DNA of 64,000 nt from Pseudomonas grimontii. Lineage in GTDB: Bacteria; Pseudomonadota; Gammaproteobacteria; Pseudomonadales; Pseudomonadaceae. This document shows, one piece after another, positions 23,091-33,479 of this stretch (within the stretch, counting starts at the first letter, position 1; every line of letters begins with the position of its first letter). The position numbers and the translations under genes were made by a program. A model generated the notes under the pieces. The model was not told where the DNA came from. It saw nothing but the letters and a program-made list of their open reading frames with translations, and ran no database searches. Where the stretch lies: positions 345,229 through 409,228 of the forward strand of contig NZ_VFES01000003.1 of NCBI RefSeq assembly GCF_007858185.1, given 5' to 3'.

Positions 23091-24068
23091 TCAAGGCAAC
23101 AGAATTGTCGACCCGGTGGTACGCCGCCCCGACAACTCCGTCTGTGCCTTCGCCGCGTCCGCCAGCGAATACCGCTGGTTGATATCAATGCGCACTTTGC
23201 CGCTCTTGATCATCGAAAACAGGTCATCCGCCATTACCTGCAAGTTCGCCGGATTGTTGGCGTAGGTCGCCAGGGTCGGCCGTGTCACGTACAGCGAGCC
23301 TTTGGCCGCGAGTATCCCCAGGTTCACCCCATCCACCGCGCCCGAAGCATTGCCAAAGCTCACCACCAGACCACGTGGCGCCACGCTGTCCAATGAGGTC
23401 AGCCACGTGTCCTTGCCGACGCCGTCGTACACCACGGACACCTTTTTGCCGTCGGTCAATTCCAGCACGCGTTGTGCGACGTTTTCCTTGCTGTAGTCGA
23501 TGGTTTCCCACGCGCCGAGGGATTTGGCCAGGGCGGCTTTTTCTGGCGAGCTGACGGTACCGATCAGCTTCACACCCAATGCCTTGGCCCATTGGCAGGC
23601 CAGGGAGCCCACGCCACCGGCGGCGGCGTGAAACAGGATGGTCTCGCCACCTTTCAACTCATAGGTCTGGCGCAGCAGGTATTGCACGGTCAGGCCCTTG
23701 AGCATGGCGCCGGCGGCTTGTTCGAAGCTGATGTCGTCCGGCAGGTGCACCAGGTTGGCGGCGGGCAGTACATGCAGTTCGCTGTATGCACCCAGTGGTC
23801 CACTGCCGTAGGCCACGCGGTCGCCAACTTTAAATTGCGTGACTTCGCTGCCCACCGCATCAACCACACCGGCGCCTTCTGCGCCCAGCCCCGATGGCAG
23901 GGCAGGCGGCGCGTAAAGGCCGCTGCGGAAATAGGTATCGATGAAGTTCAGGCCAATCGCCTCGTTACGCACTCGAACCTGCTGCGGGCCCGGCTCTGCC
24001 GGTGTGTAGTCCACATATTCAAGTACGTCGGGGCCGCCATGGGCGCTGAACTGGATACGTTTGGCCAT
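23091..24068 (-). CDS. qor: NADPH:quinone reductase (Zn-independent MDR family)
   Basis: Reduces quinones with NADPH. MDR fold with the QOR features PSGLGAEGAGVVDAVG, the nucleotide-binding HAAAGGVGSLACQWAKALG and the C-terminal DINQRYSLADAAKAQTELSGR; no structural-zinc Cys cluster, as in QOR. ATG 24068 (325 aa) with AAGGAG ten bases upstream is chosen over the longer frame to 24146. Divergent from hemF, as in other pseudomonads. Confidence 0.93.
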   Translation of the reverse strand: MAKRIQFSAHGGPDVLEYVDYTPAEPGPQQVRVRNEAIGLNFIDTYFRSGLYAPPALPSGLGAEGAGVVDAVGSEVTQFKVGDRVAYGSGPLGAYSELHVLPAANLVHLPDDISFEQAAGAMLKGLTVQYLLRQTYELKGGETILFHAAAGGVGSLACQWAKALGVKLIGTVSSPEKAALAKSLGAWETIDYSKENVAQRVLELTDGKKVSVVYDGVGKDTWLTSLDSVAPRGLVVSFGNASGAVDGVNLGILAAKGSLYVTRPTLATYANNPANLQVMADDLFSMIKSGKVRIDINQRYSLADAAKAQTELSGRRTTGSTILLP

Positions 24069-24204
24069 CTGCACATCTCCTTGGGTCGATCTCGCGTAGC
24101 TCCCTATCGGACTCCTAAGCGTGATCTTCGTCAACTGTGGCGACATGGAGTGCAGTGGTATCCTGTGCGCCCATTTGCCGCCGACGCCCTGTGGCCTCGC
24201 GTAG

Positions 24205-25160
<956 letters not shown>

Positions 25161-25161
<1 letters not shown>

Positions 25162-25979
25162 TGGATCGTTATGTGGTGTTCGGCAACCCCATCGGCCACA
25201 GCAAGTCGCCGCTGATTCACCGTATGTTCGCCGAGCAGACCGGCGAGCAACTGGACTACAGCACCTTGCTCGCGCCTCTGGAGGATTTCACCGGCTGTGC
25301 CCGTGAGTTTTTCCAACAGGGCCGAGGTGCCAACGTCACCGTGCCGTTCAAGGAAGACGCTTACCGCCTGGCCAACAGCCTCACCGAACGCGCCCAGCGT
25401 GCTGGGGCGGTGAACACCTTAAGCAAACTGGCTGACGGCACACTGCTCGGCGATAACACCGATGGTGCCGGCCTGGTACGCGACCTGACGGTAAACGCCG
25501 GCTTGAATCTGCAAGGCAAGCGCATCCTGTTGCTGGGCGCGGGTGGCGCGGTAAGGGGCGCGTTGGAGCCGTTGCTGGCTGAACGACCCGCCTCGTTGAT
25601 CATCGCCAACCGCACCGTGGAAAAAGCCGAATTACTCGCCGAGCTGTTCGACGACCTGGGCCCCGTGTCTGCCAGTGGTTTCGACTGGCTGCGTGAGCCG
25701 GTGGACGTGATCATCAATGCCACGTCCGCCAGCCTGTCAGGCGATGTACCGCCGATTGCCGGCAGCCTGATCGAGCCGGGCAAGACGTTTTGCTACGACA
25801 TGATGTACGCCAAGGAACCGACTGCGTTCTGCCGTTGGGCCGCTGAACAAGGCGCTGCCGTGGCGATGGACGGCCTGGGCATGCTGGTGGAGCAGGCGGC
25901 AGAGGCGTTCTTCCTGTGGCGCGGCGTGCGCCCGGATTCGGCGCCGGTGTTGGCTGAACTGCGCCGCCAGTTGGCCTGA
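25161..25979 (+). CDS. aroE: Shikimate dehydrogenase (NADP+)
   Basis: Reduces 3-dehydroshikimate to shikimate in aromatic amino acid synthesis. Substrate-binding motif [15 protein letters not shown], catalytic Lys in [15 protein letters not shown] site [17 protein letters not shown] and [11 protein letters not shown]. 272 aa. Shares one base with the hemF stop codon; the hemF-aroE pair is conserved in Pseudomonas. A REPIN follows it. Confidence 0.97.
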
Positions 25980-25988
25980 CACTAAACA

Positions 25989-26084
25989 AAATGTGGGAGG
26001 GGGCTTGCCCCCGATGGCGGCCTGGCAGCTATAAATATGCTGGCTGACACACCATTATCGGGGGCAAGCCCCCTGCCACATTTT
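25989..26084. repeat. REPIN between aroE and the SulP transporter gene
   Basis: Inward-facing REP cores ATGTGGGAGGGGGCTTGCCC and its complement around a spacer. Same layout and spacing as the copies at 15609 and 45844; it separates two convergent genes. Confidence 0.85.
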
Positions 26085-26092
26085 GACCGTAT

Positions 26093-27661
26093 TCAGTCTT
26101 CGAAATGAATGGGGCATTTGTCGGCCCCTTCCAGTTTTTTCAACTCTTCCACCACCTGCGGCCTGGCGCGACGCAGTGTCAGGCTACGCCCCAGCCCCCT
26201 TAAGCGACGCGCCTCCTGGTGCAGCATCTCCACCCCGGAATAGTCGATAAAATTGATCTGCTGCGCCTCGATCACCACCCGCTCACCTTGCAAGCTTTGC
26301 AGGCGCACTTGCAGGTAGTGGCTGGCGCCAAAGAAGATCGACCCACCGACGCGCAGCACATCCTCTTCCCCATCACGCCATTGCTGTACCCGTGGCTGCG
26401 ACGTGCGCTTGAGGTAGAAAAACAACGACGCCAACACGCCCGCATAAATCGCCGTTTGCAACTCCAGCAGCAAGGTGGCGATGCAGGTCAGGCTCATCAC
26501 TACGAACTCTGCGCGGCTCACGCGGAACAACGCACGAATACCCCGGCGATCCACCAGGCCCCAGGAAATCAGCAAGATGCTGGCGGCCATGCTCGGGATC
26601 GGAATGTGCGCGATCAGTGCGGCGCCAAACAGCGCAAACAAGGCCACCCATACTGCGGAAAACACTCCTGCCAACGGTGAGCAGGCGCCCGCTTCATAGC
26701 TGAGGCCGGAGCGAGTAAACGAACCAGCTGACAAGTACCCGGAGAAAAATCCGCCAACGATATTGGATAAACCCTGTGCACGAACTTCCTGGTTGGCGTC
26801 GAGCAATTGTTGCGAGCGGGCTGATAGCGAGCGGGCAATCGACAGGCTGGTTACCAGCCCCAGCATGCCCACCGCAACAGCGCTGGGCAGCAGGCGCAGG
26901 ATCATGTCCGGATCCAGCGGCAACGGGCTGAACGGCGGCAGTTTGCCGATAAACGAACTGACCAGCGCTACATGCCCGAACATCGCCGGCCACAGCCACG
27001 CCGCCAGGCTACCCAAGGCGAGCGCGATCAGTAGCGTTGGCCAGCGAGGCACAAGGTATTTGAGCAACGCGCCCACCAGCAAAGTACCGAGCCCGAGGGT
27101 GAGGGAGGCGTGGTCCCACTCGCCACTATGGTGGATCAGCGCCAGCAGACTATTGATCGCTGTGGCCTGGCTCGGTAAATCCAGGCCCAGCAGATTAGGC
27201 AACTGCCCCAGGGCAATCACCACGGCGGCGCCCAGGGTGAAACCCAGCACCACCGAATGTGAGACGAAGTTCACCAGCGCGCCAAAGCGCAGCATGCCCA
27301 GTAACCACTGGAACACCCCGGCCAGGAATGTCAGCAATAGGATCAGGGTGATGTAGTCCTGAGACCCGGGCACGGCCAACGGACTGATGCTGGCGTACAG
27401 CACGATGGAAATCGCCGCCGTAGGGCCACAGATCAGGTGCCAGGATGAACCCCACAGGCACGCGATCAGCACCGGGAGGATGGCGGCGTACAGACCGTAT
27501 TCCGGTGGGAGACCGGCGATCAGCGCGTAGGCAATCGACTGCGGCAAAGCAAGCACGGCGCCGCTGAGGCCGACCAGCGCGTCCCGGCCGACGCTGGCGC
27601 GCGTTTGGCGCGGGAGCCAACTGAGGAAGGGGAAGAGTGTATGGCGGTTGGGCCGGGGCAT
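26093..27661 (-). CDS. SulP-family anion transporter
   Basis: Inner-membrane sulfate/anion transporter of 522 aa. An N-terminal sulfate-transporter domain with about 10-12 hydrophobic segments (LVGLSGAVLALPQSIAYALIAGLPPEYGLYA region) is followed by a C-terminal STAS domain with INFIDYSGVEMLHQ, where the Ser follows the usual Asp/Tyr. It follows choX in the leftward betC-choX-sulP set, so it probably moves sulfate or choline sulfate linked to BetC activity. The direction and substrate are inferred from context. Confidence 0.88.
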   Translation of the reverse strand: MPRPNRHTLFPFLSWLPRQTRASVGRDALVGLSGAVLALPQSIAYALIAGLPPEYGLYAAILPVLIACLWGSSWHLICGPTAAISIVLYASISPLAVPGSQDYITLILLLTFLAGVFQWLLGMLRFGALVNFVSHSVVLGFTLGAAVVIALGQLPNLLGLDLPSQATAINSLLALIHHSGEWDHASLTLGLGTLLVGALLKYLVPRWPTLLIALALGSLAAWLWPAMFGHVALVSSFIGKLPPFSPLPLDPDMILRLLPSAVAVGMLGLVTSLSIARSLSARSQQLLDANQEVRAQGLSNIVGGFFSGYLSAGSFTRSGLSYEAGACSPLAGVFSAVWVALFALFGAALIAHIPIPSMAASILLISWGLVDRRGIRALFRVSRAEFVVMSLTCIATLLLELQTAIYAGVLASLFFYLKRTSQPRVQQWRDGEEDVLRVGGSIFFGASHYLQVRLQSLQGERVVIEAQQINFIDYSGVEMLHQEARRLRGLGRSLTLRRARPQVVEELKKLEGADKCPIHFED

Positions 27662-27712
27662 TTATAACTCGGCTGAAAAGGTTTGACTCAGGGTATCAGT
27701 ACACACTGGTCC

Positions 27713-27805
27713 TTGTGGGAGGGGGCTTGCTCCCGATATAGGTGGACCCGTCCAAATCTCTCTGACTGGCACTCCGCTATCGGGAGCAAGCCCCCTCCCA
27801 TATTG
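27713..27805. repeat. REPIN between choX and the SulP transporter gene
   Basis: Inward-facing cores GTGGGAGGGGGCTTGCTCCC and its complement. It lies inside a set of same-strand genes, so it may reduce read-through from choX into the transporter gene. Confidence 0.8.
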
Positions 27806-27820
27806 GAATAGCGCAAGGCC

Positions 27821-28735
27821 CTAGAGTTTGGCTTTTACTGCCGGCAACGCGTCCTTGCCATCCACGGTTTTCACACCGTCCAACCATTTATCCAGTACCG
27901 CCGGGTTCGCCTTGATCCACGCCTTCGCCGCCTCGGCATTGCTGACTTTTTTGTTGACCACCTCAGCCATGATGCTGTTCTCCATCTCCTGGGTAAAACT
28001 CAGGTTGGTCAGCAGTTTTCCTACGTTAGGGCAAGCCTGCGCATAACCCTTACGGGTCAAGGTATACACGCTGCCAGTGTCACCGAAGTATTTCTCGCCG
28101 CCCTTGAGGTAGTGCATTTTCAACTGCACGTTCATTGGGTGCGGTGTCCAGCCGAGGAAGGTGACGAATTTCTGCTTCTTCACCGCCCGTGACACTTCCG
28201 CCAGCATCGCCTGTTCGCTGGACTCGATCAGCTTCCACTGGCCAAGGTCGAAGTCATTCTTCTTGATGATCTCCTGCAGCGAGATATTCGCCGGCGCGCC
28301 GGAGCCGATGCCGTAGATTTTCTTGTCGAACTTATCGGCGAATTTGTTCAAGTCGGCAAAGTCATGCACCCCCGCATCCCAGACATAATCCGGTACGGCG
28401 AGGGTGAACTCGGTACCGTCGAGGTTCTTCGCCAGTTGCACCACATCGCCATTGGCGACGAACTTGTCGTAGAAGCCCTGCTGCGCCGGCATCCAGTTAC
28501 CCAGGAACACATCCACCTGGCCGTCCTTGAGCCCGCCAAAGGTAATCGGCACCGCCAGGGTGTCGACCTTGGCCTTGTAGCCCATGCCGTTCAGCAGAAA
28601 ACCGGCGATGGCATTGGTGGCGGCGATATCGCTCCAGCCTGGGTCGGCCATTTTCACCGTGTCACAGCGGGTGTCCGCATACGCATTGGCGCTACCCAGC
28701 ACTAACAAGCCCACTACCGCAGTTAACTTTTGCAT
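27821..28735 (-). CDS. choX: Choline ABC transporter substrate-binding protein
   Basis: Periplasmic glycine-betaine/choline-class binding protein. The signal peptide MQKLTAVVGLLVLGSANAYA is followed by MADPGWSDIAATNAIAGFLL and VDVFLGNWMPAQQGFY, with the aromatic residues typical of quaternary-amine binding pockets, and FLGWTPHPMNV. 304 aa. No permease or ATPase gene accompanies it, so it must pair with a transporter encoded elsewhere. It lies 15 bases after betC and probably captures choline released from, or taken up with, choline sulfate. Confidence 0.9.
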   Translation of the reverse strand: MQKLTAVVGLLVLGSANAYADTRCDTVKMADPGWSDIAATNAIAGFLLNGMGYKAKVDTLAVPITFGGLKDGQVDVFLGNWMPAQQGFYDKFVANGDVVQLAKNLDGTEFTLAVPDYVWDAGVHDFADLNKFADKFDKKIYGIGSGAPANISLQEIIKKNDFDLGQWKLIESSEQAMLAEVSRAVKKQKFVTFLGWTPHPMNVQLKMHYLKGGEKYFGDTGSVYTLTRKGYAQACPNVGKLLTNLSFTQEMENSIMAEVVNKKVSNAEAAKAWIKANPAVLDKWLDGVKTVDGKDALPAVKAKL

Positions 28736-28750
28736 GGCCTTCCCTCAGTG

Positions 28751-30265
28751 TTATTGGTTTTGGCAGGGTTGTGGATAACGTGCCTTGCGCTCCAGGTCGT
28801 CGAGGTCGATATGGTTGCGCATGTATTGCTGACTGGCGTCTACCAGTGGCTGGTGATCCCAGCTCTTCAGCTTGCCTTCGGTCAGCGCCTCGAACACCAG
28901 GCGACGCCGGCGTTGGCTGGCGAGCACCTGCTGGTGGATCGCCGGGATGTCCCATTTGGCCCGCGCTTCATTCAAAAACGCCTCGAACAGTGGCCGGTGT
29001 TCCGGTGACTGGCTGAGGTCTTCCCGCTCGTGCGGGTCGTTGTGCACATCGAACAGTAGACAAGGGTCGTCTTCGCTGTAGATGAATTTGCAGGCGCCAC
29101 GGCGAATCATCATCAATGGGCTGATGGTGCCTTCGGCCATGTATTCACCAAAGACTTCGTCATGCCCGCCCTGCCCCCGCAAGTGCGGGACCAGCGAGCG
29201 ACCGTCCAGTGGCAGGCGCGGGTCCAGCTCGCCGCCGGCCAGTTCCACCAGGGTCGGCAGCAGGTCGGCGGTGGACACGGCCTTGGTCACGCGGGCCGGC
29301 GCAAACTGTCCTGGCGCGATGACCAGCAGCGGCACGCGGGCGGCCATTTCAAACCAGTGCATTTTGTACCAGAGGCCGCGTTCACCGAGCATGTCGCCGT
29401 GGTCGCCGGAGAAAACGATGATGGTGTCGTCGGCCAGGCCGGTGTCTTCCAGGGTTTGCAGCAGCTTGCCGACATTGCTGTCGATGTAGCTGCACGCGCC
29501 GAAGTAGGCGCGGCGGGCGTCGCGAATCTTATCCACCGGCAGCGGCTTGTCCCACAGGTCATAGACCTTGAGCAGGCGCTGGGAATGCGGGTCGAGGTCT
29601 TCCTGGTTCGGCGTTGCAGGCAAAGGGATGGCGTTGTCGTCGTACAGGTCCCAGAACGGCTTGGGAATGGTGTAAGGGTCGTGGGGATGGGTCATCGACA
29701 CGGTCAGGCAGAACGGCTGGTCGCCGTCTTCGCGGATGTGGTCGAACAGATACTGCTGGGCCTTGAACACCACCTCTTCGTCGAAATCCAGCTGGTTGGT
29801 GCGCACGCACGGGCCGGCTTGCAGCACCGAGGACATGTTGTGGTACCAGGTGGGGCGTACGTCCGGCTCATCCCAGTTGACTGCCCAGCCGTAGTCGGCG
29901 GGGTAGATGTCGCTGGTCAGGCGCTCTTCATAGCCGTGCAGTTGGTCGGGGCCGCAGAAGTGCATCTTGCCCGACAGCGCGGTGCGATAACCGAGGCGCC
30001 GCAGGTAGTGGGCATAGGTCGGCACATCGGCGGGGAAATCTGCCGCGTTGTCGTAGGCGCCGATCTTGCTCGGCAGTTGGCCGCTCACCAGGGTGAAGCG
30101 TGAGGGTGCACACAGCGGGCTGTTGCAATAGGCGGCGTCGAACACCACGCCCTGTTCGGCGAGGCGGCTCAAATTCGGCAGCTTGATCGGGGAAGGTCCG
30201 TAGAACGGCAGCATCGGCGCGGCCATTTGATCGGCCATGATGAAAAGAATGTTCTTGCGCTTCAT
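28751..30265 (-). CDS. betC: Choline-sulfatase
   Basis: Hydrolyses choline-O-sulfate to choline and sulfate, feeding glycine betaine synthesis and sulfur supply. Type I sulfatase core: N-terminal KNILFIMADQMAAPMLPFYG with metal-binding Asp, the formylglycine motif CAPSR in NSPLCAPSRFTLVSG, and VFSGDHGDMLGERGLW. ATG 30265 (504 aa) is chosen over 30283 because it begins the conserved fold. It heads the leftward betC-choX-sulP group and is divergent from its LysR regulator. Confidence 0.96.
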   Translation of the reverse strand: MKRKNILFIMADQMAAPMLPFYGPSPIKLPNLSRLAEQGVVFDAAYCNSPLCAPSRFTLVSGQLPSKIGAYDNAADFPADVPTYAHYLRRLGYRTALSGKMHFCGPDQLHGYEERLTSDIYPADYGWAVNWDEPDVRPTWYHNMSSVLQAGPCVRTNQLDFDEEVVFKAQQYLFDHIREDGDQPFCLTVSMTHPHDPYTIPKPFWDLYDDNAIPLPATPNQEDLDPHSQRLLKVYDLWDKPLPVDKIRDARRAYFGACSYIDSNVGKLLQTLEDTGLADDTIIVFSGDHGDMLGERGLWYKMHWFEMAARVPLLVIAPGQFAPARVTKAVSTADLLPTLVELAGGELDPRLPLDGRSLVPHLRGQGGHDEVFGEYMAEGTISPLMMIRRGACKFIYSEDDPCLLFDVHNDPHEREDLSQSPEHRPLFEAFLNEARAKWDIPAIHQQVLASQRRRRLVFEALTEGKLKSWDHQPLVDASQQYMRNHIDLDDLERKARYPQPCQNQ

Positions 30266-30368
30266 GGTTCTTCGGCATTCCATAGGCGGTGTTTATGCGA
30301 ATGAGCATGCAGCCCATGGAAAATGGGGTAAAGCCCATCACCGGCAATGTCTAGGATAAGCACAGCTT

Positions 30369-31319
30369 ATGTATGAAACCCTTGGCGATGTATCCCTCGA
30401 TTTGCTGCGTGCGTTTGAAGCCGCCGCCCGTCACCGCAGCTTTACCGCCGCTGCGATGGAGCTGGGCACCACTCAGCCGGCGATCAGCCAGCAGATCAAG
30501 CGTCTGGAAGAACAGTTGGCGATCCGCCTGTTTGATCGCATCTATCGCGGGATCGAGCTGACCGACGCCGGGGCCTTGCTGTTCGAGCATGTGCAGGGCG
30601 GTTTGCAAGCCATTAACCACGGCTTGAGCGTGATCACCCAGCAGGACCAGCATGAAGTGCTGCAAGTGGCCACCGACTTCGCGTTCGCCGCCTACTGGCT
30701 GATGCCGCGCTTGCATCGCTTCCACGCCGCCAACCCCCAGGTGGACGTGAGCCTGGTGACCAGCGAGCGCAACCACGCGACACTGCGCAGCGACATCGAC
30801 GTGGCGGTGCTGTTTGGCGATGGCCGTTTCAAGCAGGGCGACAGCCTGTGGCTGTTCAACGAGGAAGTGTTCCCGGTGTGCAGCCCGCAATGGCTCAAGG
30901 ACCAGGCCAAGCCATTGACTGTGCAAACCCTGCACGACTGCCCGTTGCTGCACCTGCGCCAGGAACACAACAGCCAGTGGTTCGACTGGAGCGGCGTGTT
31001 TCGCGAGCTGGGTATCGCTGCCGCGCCCACCCCCGGCCAACTGCGCTTCGACAACTACACCCTGCTGATCCAGGCCGCGATTGCTGGCCAAGGTGTGGCG
31101 ATCGGCTGGCGCCATCTGGTGGATAACCTGCTGCAACAGAACTGGCTGTGCCGGCCGATCAGCGACACCGTGATCTCGCGCTTCGGCTATTACGTGGTGC
31201 AGCCCCAGCGCAAACGCCGGGGCCAGCTGGTCGAGCGTTTTGTCGATTGGCTGGTGACCGAGCAGGCCAGCAGCGCGCAATCCCTGACCGGACTGGCCCT
31301 GCCGTCAATTGCGGTCTAG
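30369..31319 (+). CDS. LysR-family regulator of choline sulfate use
   Basis: 316-aa LysR protein: N-terminal winged HTH (LDLLRAFEAAARHRSFTAAAMELGTTQPAISQQIKRLEEQL in part) and a C-terminal effector-binding domain. It is divergent from betC with about 100 bases between the starts, the standard placement of the choline-sulfate regulator, so it probably controls betC-choX through this gap. The ligand (choline sulfate or choline) is not visible from sequence. Confidence 0.88.
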   Translation: MYETLGDVSLDLLRAFEAAARHRSFTAAAMELGTTQPAISQQIKRLEEQLAIRLFDRIYRGIELTDAGALLFEHVQGGLQAINHGLSVITQQDQHEVLQVATDFAFAAYWLMPRLHRFHAANPQVDVSLVTSERNHATLRSDIDVAVLFGDGRFKQGDSLWLFNEEVFPVCSPQWLKDQAKPLTVQTLHDCPLLHLRQEHNSQWFDWSGVFRELGIAAAPTPGQLRFDNYTLLIQAAIAGQGVAIGWRHLVDNLLQQNWLCRPISDTVISRFGYYVVQPQRKRRGQLVERFVDWLVTEQASSAQSLTGLALPSIAV

Positions 31320-31350
31320 GATTTGCCGCACATTGGATCCGGAGTCCGTC

Positions 31351-31677
31351 ATGCAGCGTATCAAGGGTTACCACGCCCATATTTACTTCGACGCCAGCAC
31401 CCTCGAGCAGGCGCGTGCCTTGTGCGAAGACGGCGCGAAACTGTTTCCGTTGCGCATGGGCCGCGTGCATGAACGTCCTGTAGGCCCGCACCCGGACTGG
31501 AGCTGCCAGCTGGCATTCGACCCCGAATACATCGGGGTGGTGCTGCCGTGGCTGGCCTTGCATCGCAATGGGCTGGTGGTGTTCCTGCACCCCGAAACCG
31601 GTGACGACCTGAAAGATCACACCGACTATGCGATCTGGATGGGTGCGATGCGCGAACTGGACCTGTCTGCTTTTTAA
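31351..31677 (+). CDS. DOPA 4,5-dioxygenase-family protein
   Basis: 108-aa small protein of the DOPA dioxygenase-like family. It has the expected His-rich stretches: GYHAHIYFD near the N-terminus, MGRVHERPVGPHPDWSCQLAF, and LALHRNGLVVFLHPETGDDLKDHTDY, which would bind a non-haem metal. Ring-cleavage of a catechol is the family activity, but the physiological substrate in bacteria is not clear. ATG 31351 follows GGATCCGGAG; an upstream in-frame ATG at 31309 overlaps the LysR gene end and is not favoured. Confidence 0.85.
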   Translation: MQRIKGYHAHIYFDASTLEQARALCEDGAKLFPLRMGRVHERPVGPHPDWSCQLAFDPEYIGVVLPWLALHRNGLVVFLHPETGDDLKDHTDYAIWMGAMRELDLSAF

Positions 31678-31843
31678 CCACCCTGTCTAATCCGCAATCC
31701 TCAACTTTCCTGAAACGTTGTAGGGATTTGCGCATTAATCTCCCAATATATGGGACTGTTATTTATATATTGAGATATATCCGGCCATAGGTTTATATTC
31801 GCCCATCTGCTTTTTTCAGCACCCACTCATTTCAGGTGAAGCG
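31678..31843. promoter_or_regulatory. Leader of the dgo operon with AT-rich inverted repeats
   Basis: TCCCAATATATGGGA at 31741-31755 has perfect 5-bp arms, and an AT-rich tract with TATATTGAGATATA (about 31765-31781) follows. These are candidate operators for a GntR-type galactonate regulator, which is not encoded beside the operon. Promoter elements are not clear. Confidence 0.4.
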
Positions 31844-32809
31844 ATGCAGGCGCAATTGATCGCGCTCGATTGGGGGACCAGCTCCCTTCGTGCTTACAAA
31901 CTCGGCCCCGCAGGCACAGTGCTGGAACAGCGTTCGCTGGCGTCGGGCATCATGCACTTGCCCTCTGAGCCCCGGGACATCGCCGGTGTGCGCTGCAGCG
32001 ATGGCTTCGAGCTGGCGTTCGATGCGGCGTGCGGCGATTGGCTTGACGCCCAACCCGGTCTTCCGGTGATCGCCTGTGGCATGGTCGGCAGCGCCCAGGG
32101 CTGGAGCGAAGCGGCCTATCGCAGTACGCCGGTCGATGTCGCCAGCCTGGGCAAGGCGTTGCACACGGTGCGCAGCCTGCGCGGTGTCGATGTGCATATC
32201 GTGCCCGGCGTCATCGAGCAGGTCGGCTTGCCCAACGTGATGCGCGGTGAAGAAACCCAGGTGCTGGGTGTGCTGCAAAGCCTGTCGGCCAGCGGCGAAT
32301 TGCTGATCGGCCTGCCCGGCAGCCATTCCAAATGGGTCGAGGTGGTGGAAGGTTGCATCACCCACTTCGATACCTTCATGACCGGTGAACTGTTCGCGGT
32401 GCTGAGCAAGCACAGCCTTCTGGGGCGTACGCAAAAGGTATCCGAGCAGTTCCAGGCCGAGGCTTTTGACCGCGGCGTTCAAGTGGCGCTGTCAAAAGAT
32501 GGTCAGCGCGGCGTGCTCTCGACCTTGTTCAGTGCGCGCACCCTGGGCCTGACGGCCGAACTCACCCCTGAGCAGCAGCCTGATTACTTGTCCGGCCTGC
32601 TGATCGGCCATGAACTGGCCGGCTTGCCAGCCAGTGCACGGCACATCCCCATCATCCTGGTGGGCGCCGGCCCGCTTTGCGCGCGCTACCAACGCGCCCT
32701 CGCCCTCTGCGGTTTCGCCCACGTCAGCCTGGCGCAAGAAGCGACCGAGCGCGGCCTGTGGCAACTGGCAGTGGCCGCCGGGCTCACTCAACCTGCAACG
32801 GAGGCCTGA
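31844..32809 (+). CDS. dgoK: 2-dehydro-3-deoxygalactonokinase
   Basis: Phosphorylates 2-keto-3-deoxy-D-galactonate, the second step of D-galactonate breakdown. ASKHA-type kinase with N-terminal phosphate loop IALDWGTSSLRAYKLG, IACGMVGSAQGWSEAAY, GLPGSHSKWVEV and a C-terminal ILVGAGPLCARYQRAL. 321 aa. It is the first gene of dgoK-dgoA-dgoD-transporter, one base before the dgoA start. Confidence 0.95.
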   Translation: MQAQLIALDWGTSSLRAYKLGPAGTVLEQRSLASGIMHLPSEPRDIAGVRCSDGFELAFDAACGDWLDAQPGLPVIACGMVGSAQGWSEAAYRSTPVDVASLGKALHTVRSLRGVDVHIVPGVIEQVGLPNVMRGEETQVLGVLQSLSASGELLIGLPGSHSKWVEVVEGCITHFDTFMTGELFAVLSKHSLLGRTQKVSEQFQAEAFDRGVQVALSKDGQRGVLSTLFSARTLGLTAELTPEQQPDYLSGLLIGHELAGLPASARHIPIILVGAGPLCARYQRALALCGFAHVSLAQEATERGLWQLAVAAGLTQPATEA

Positions 32810-32810
32810 C

Positions 32811-33431
32811 ATGCTCAAGCAAGCACTCGCACAAAACGGTTTGATCGCCATTCTTCGCGGCATACGTCCGGACGAAGCCCAGGCGGTCGGCCAGGTGCTG
32901 TACGACGCCGGGTTTCGCGTGATCGAAGTCCCGCTCAATTCACCGGACCCTTACACCAGCATCCGCACCCTGCGCGACAGCCTGCCCGCCGATTGCCTGA
33001 TCGGCGCCGGTACGGTGTTGACGCCTGCGCAGGTCGAACAAGTGAAAGCCGCCGGTGGCCAAGTGGTCGTCATGCCCCACAGCGATGCCAAGGTCTTGCG
33101 CGCCGCGAAAGCCGCTGGCCTGTACCTGTCGCCGGGTGTGGCCACGCCCACCGAAGCGTTCGCCGCGCTGGACGAAGGTGCCGACGTGTTGAAGCTGTTC
33201 CCGGCCGAGCAAATGGGCCCTTCTGTGATCAAGGCATGGCTCGCGGTATTGCCGGCAGGCACGTTGCTGCTGCCGGTGGGCGGCATTACCCCGGACAACA
33301 TGCAGGTGTTTATCGACGCCGGCGCCAAGGGGTTCGGGCTGGGTTCCGGGTTGTTCAAACCGGGTATGACAGTGGATCAGGTAGCGAGCCGCGCCCAGGC
33401 TTATGTCGCCGCCTGGAAAGCCCTGAGCTGA
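32811..33431 (+). CDS. dgoA: 2-dehydro-3-deoxy-6-phosphogalactonate aldolase
   Basis: Class I aldolase splitting KDPGal into pyruvate and glyceraldehyde 3-phosphate. The 206-aa TIM barrel shows GLIAILRGIRPDEA, VIEVPLNSPDP (catalytic Glu), LIGAGTVLTPAQVE and the Schiff-base Lys in ADVLKLFPAEQMGP. ATG 32811 has GGAGG seven to eight bases upstream; the longer frame from 32610 overlaps dgoK and is rejected. It differs from Eda by context and by the GxxTPDNM-like end. Confidence 0.95.
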   Translation: MLKQALAQNGLIAILRGIRPDEAQAVGQVLYDAGFRVIEVPLNSPDPYTSIRTLRDSLPADCLIGAGTVLTPAQVEQVKAAGGQVVVMPHSDAKVLRAAKAAGLYLSPGVATPTEAFAALDEGADVLKLFPAEQMGPSVIKAWLAVLPAGTLLLPVGGITPDNMQVFIDAGAKGFGLGSGLFKPGMTVDQVASRAQAYVAAWKALS

Positions 33432-33479
33432 GATCAAGTTCCGCGCCCACAGGCGCTGCATCTATAAGAGAGATAACAG

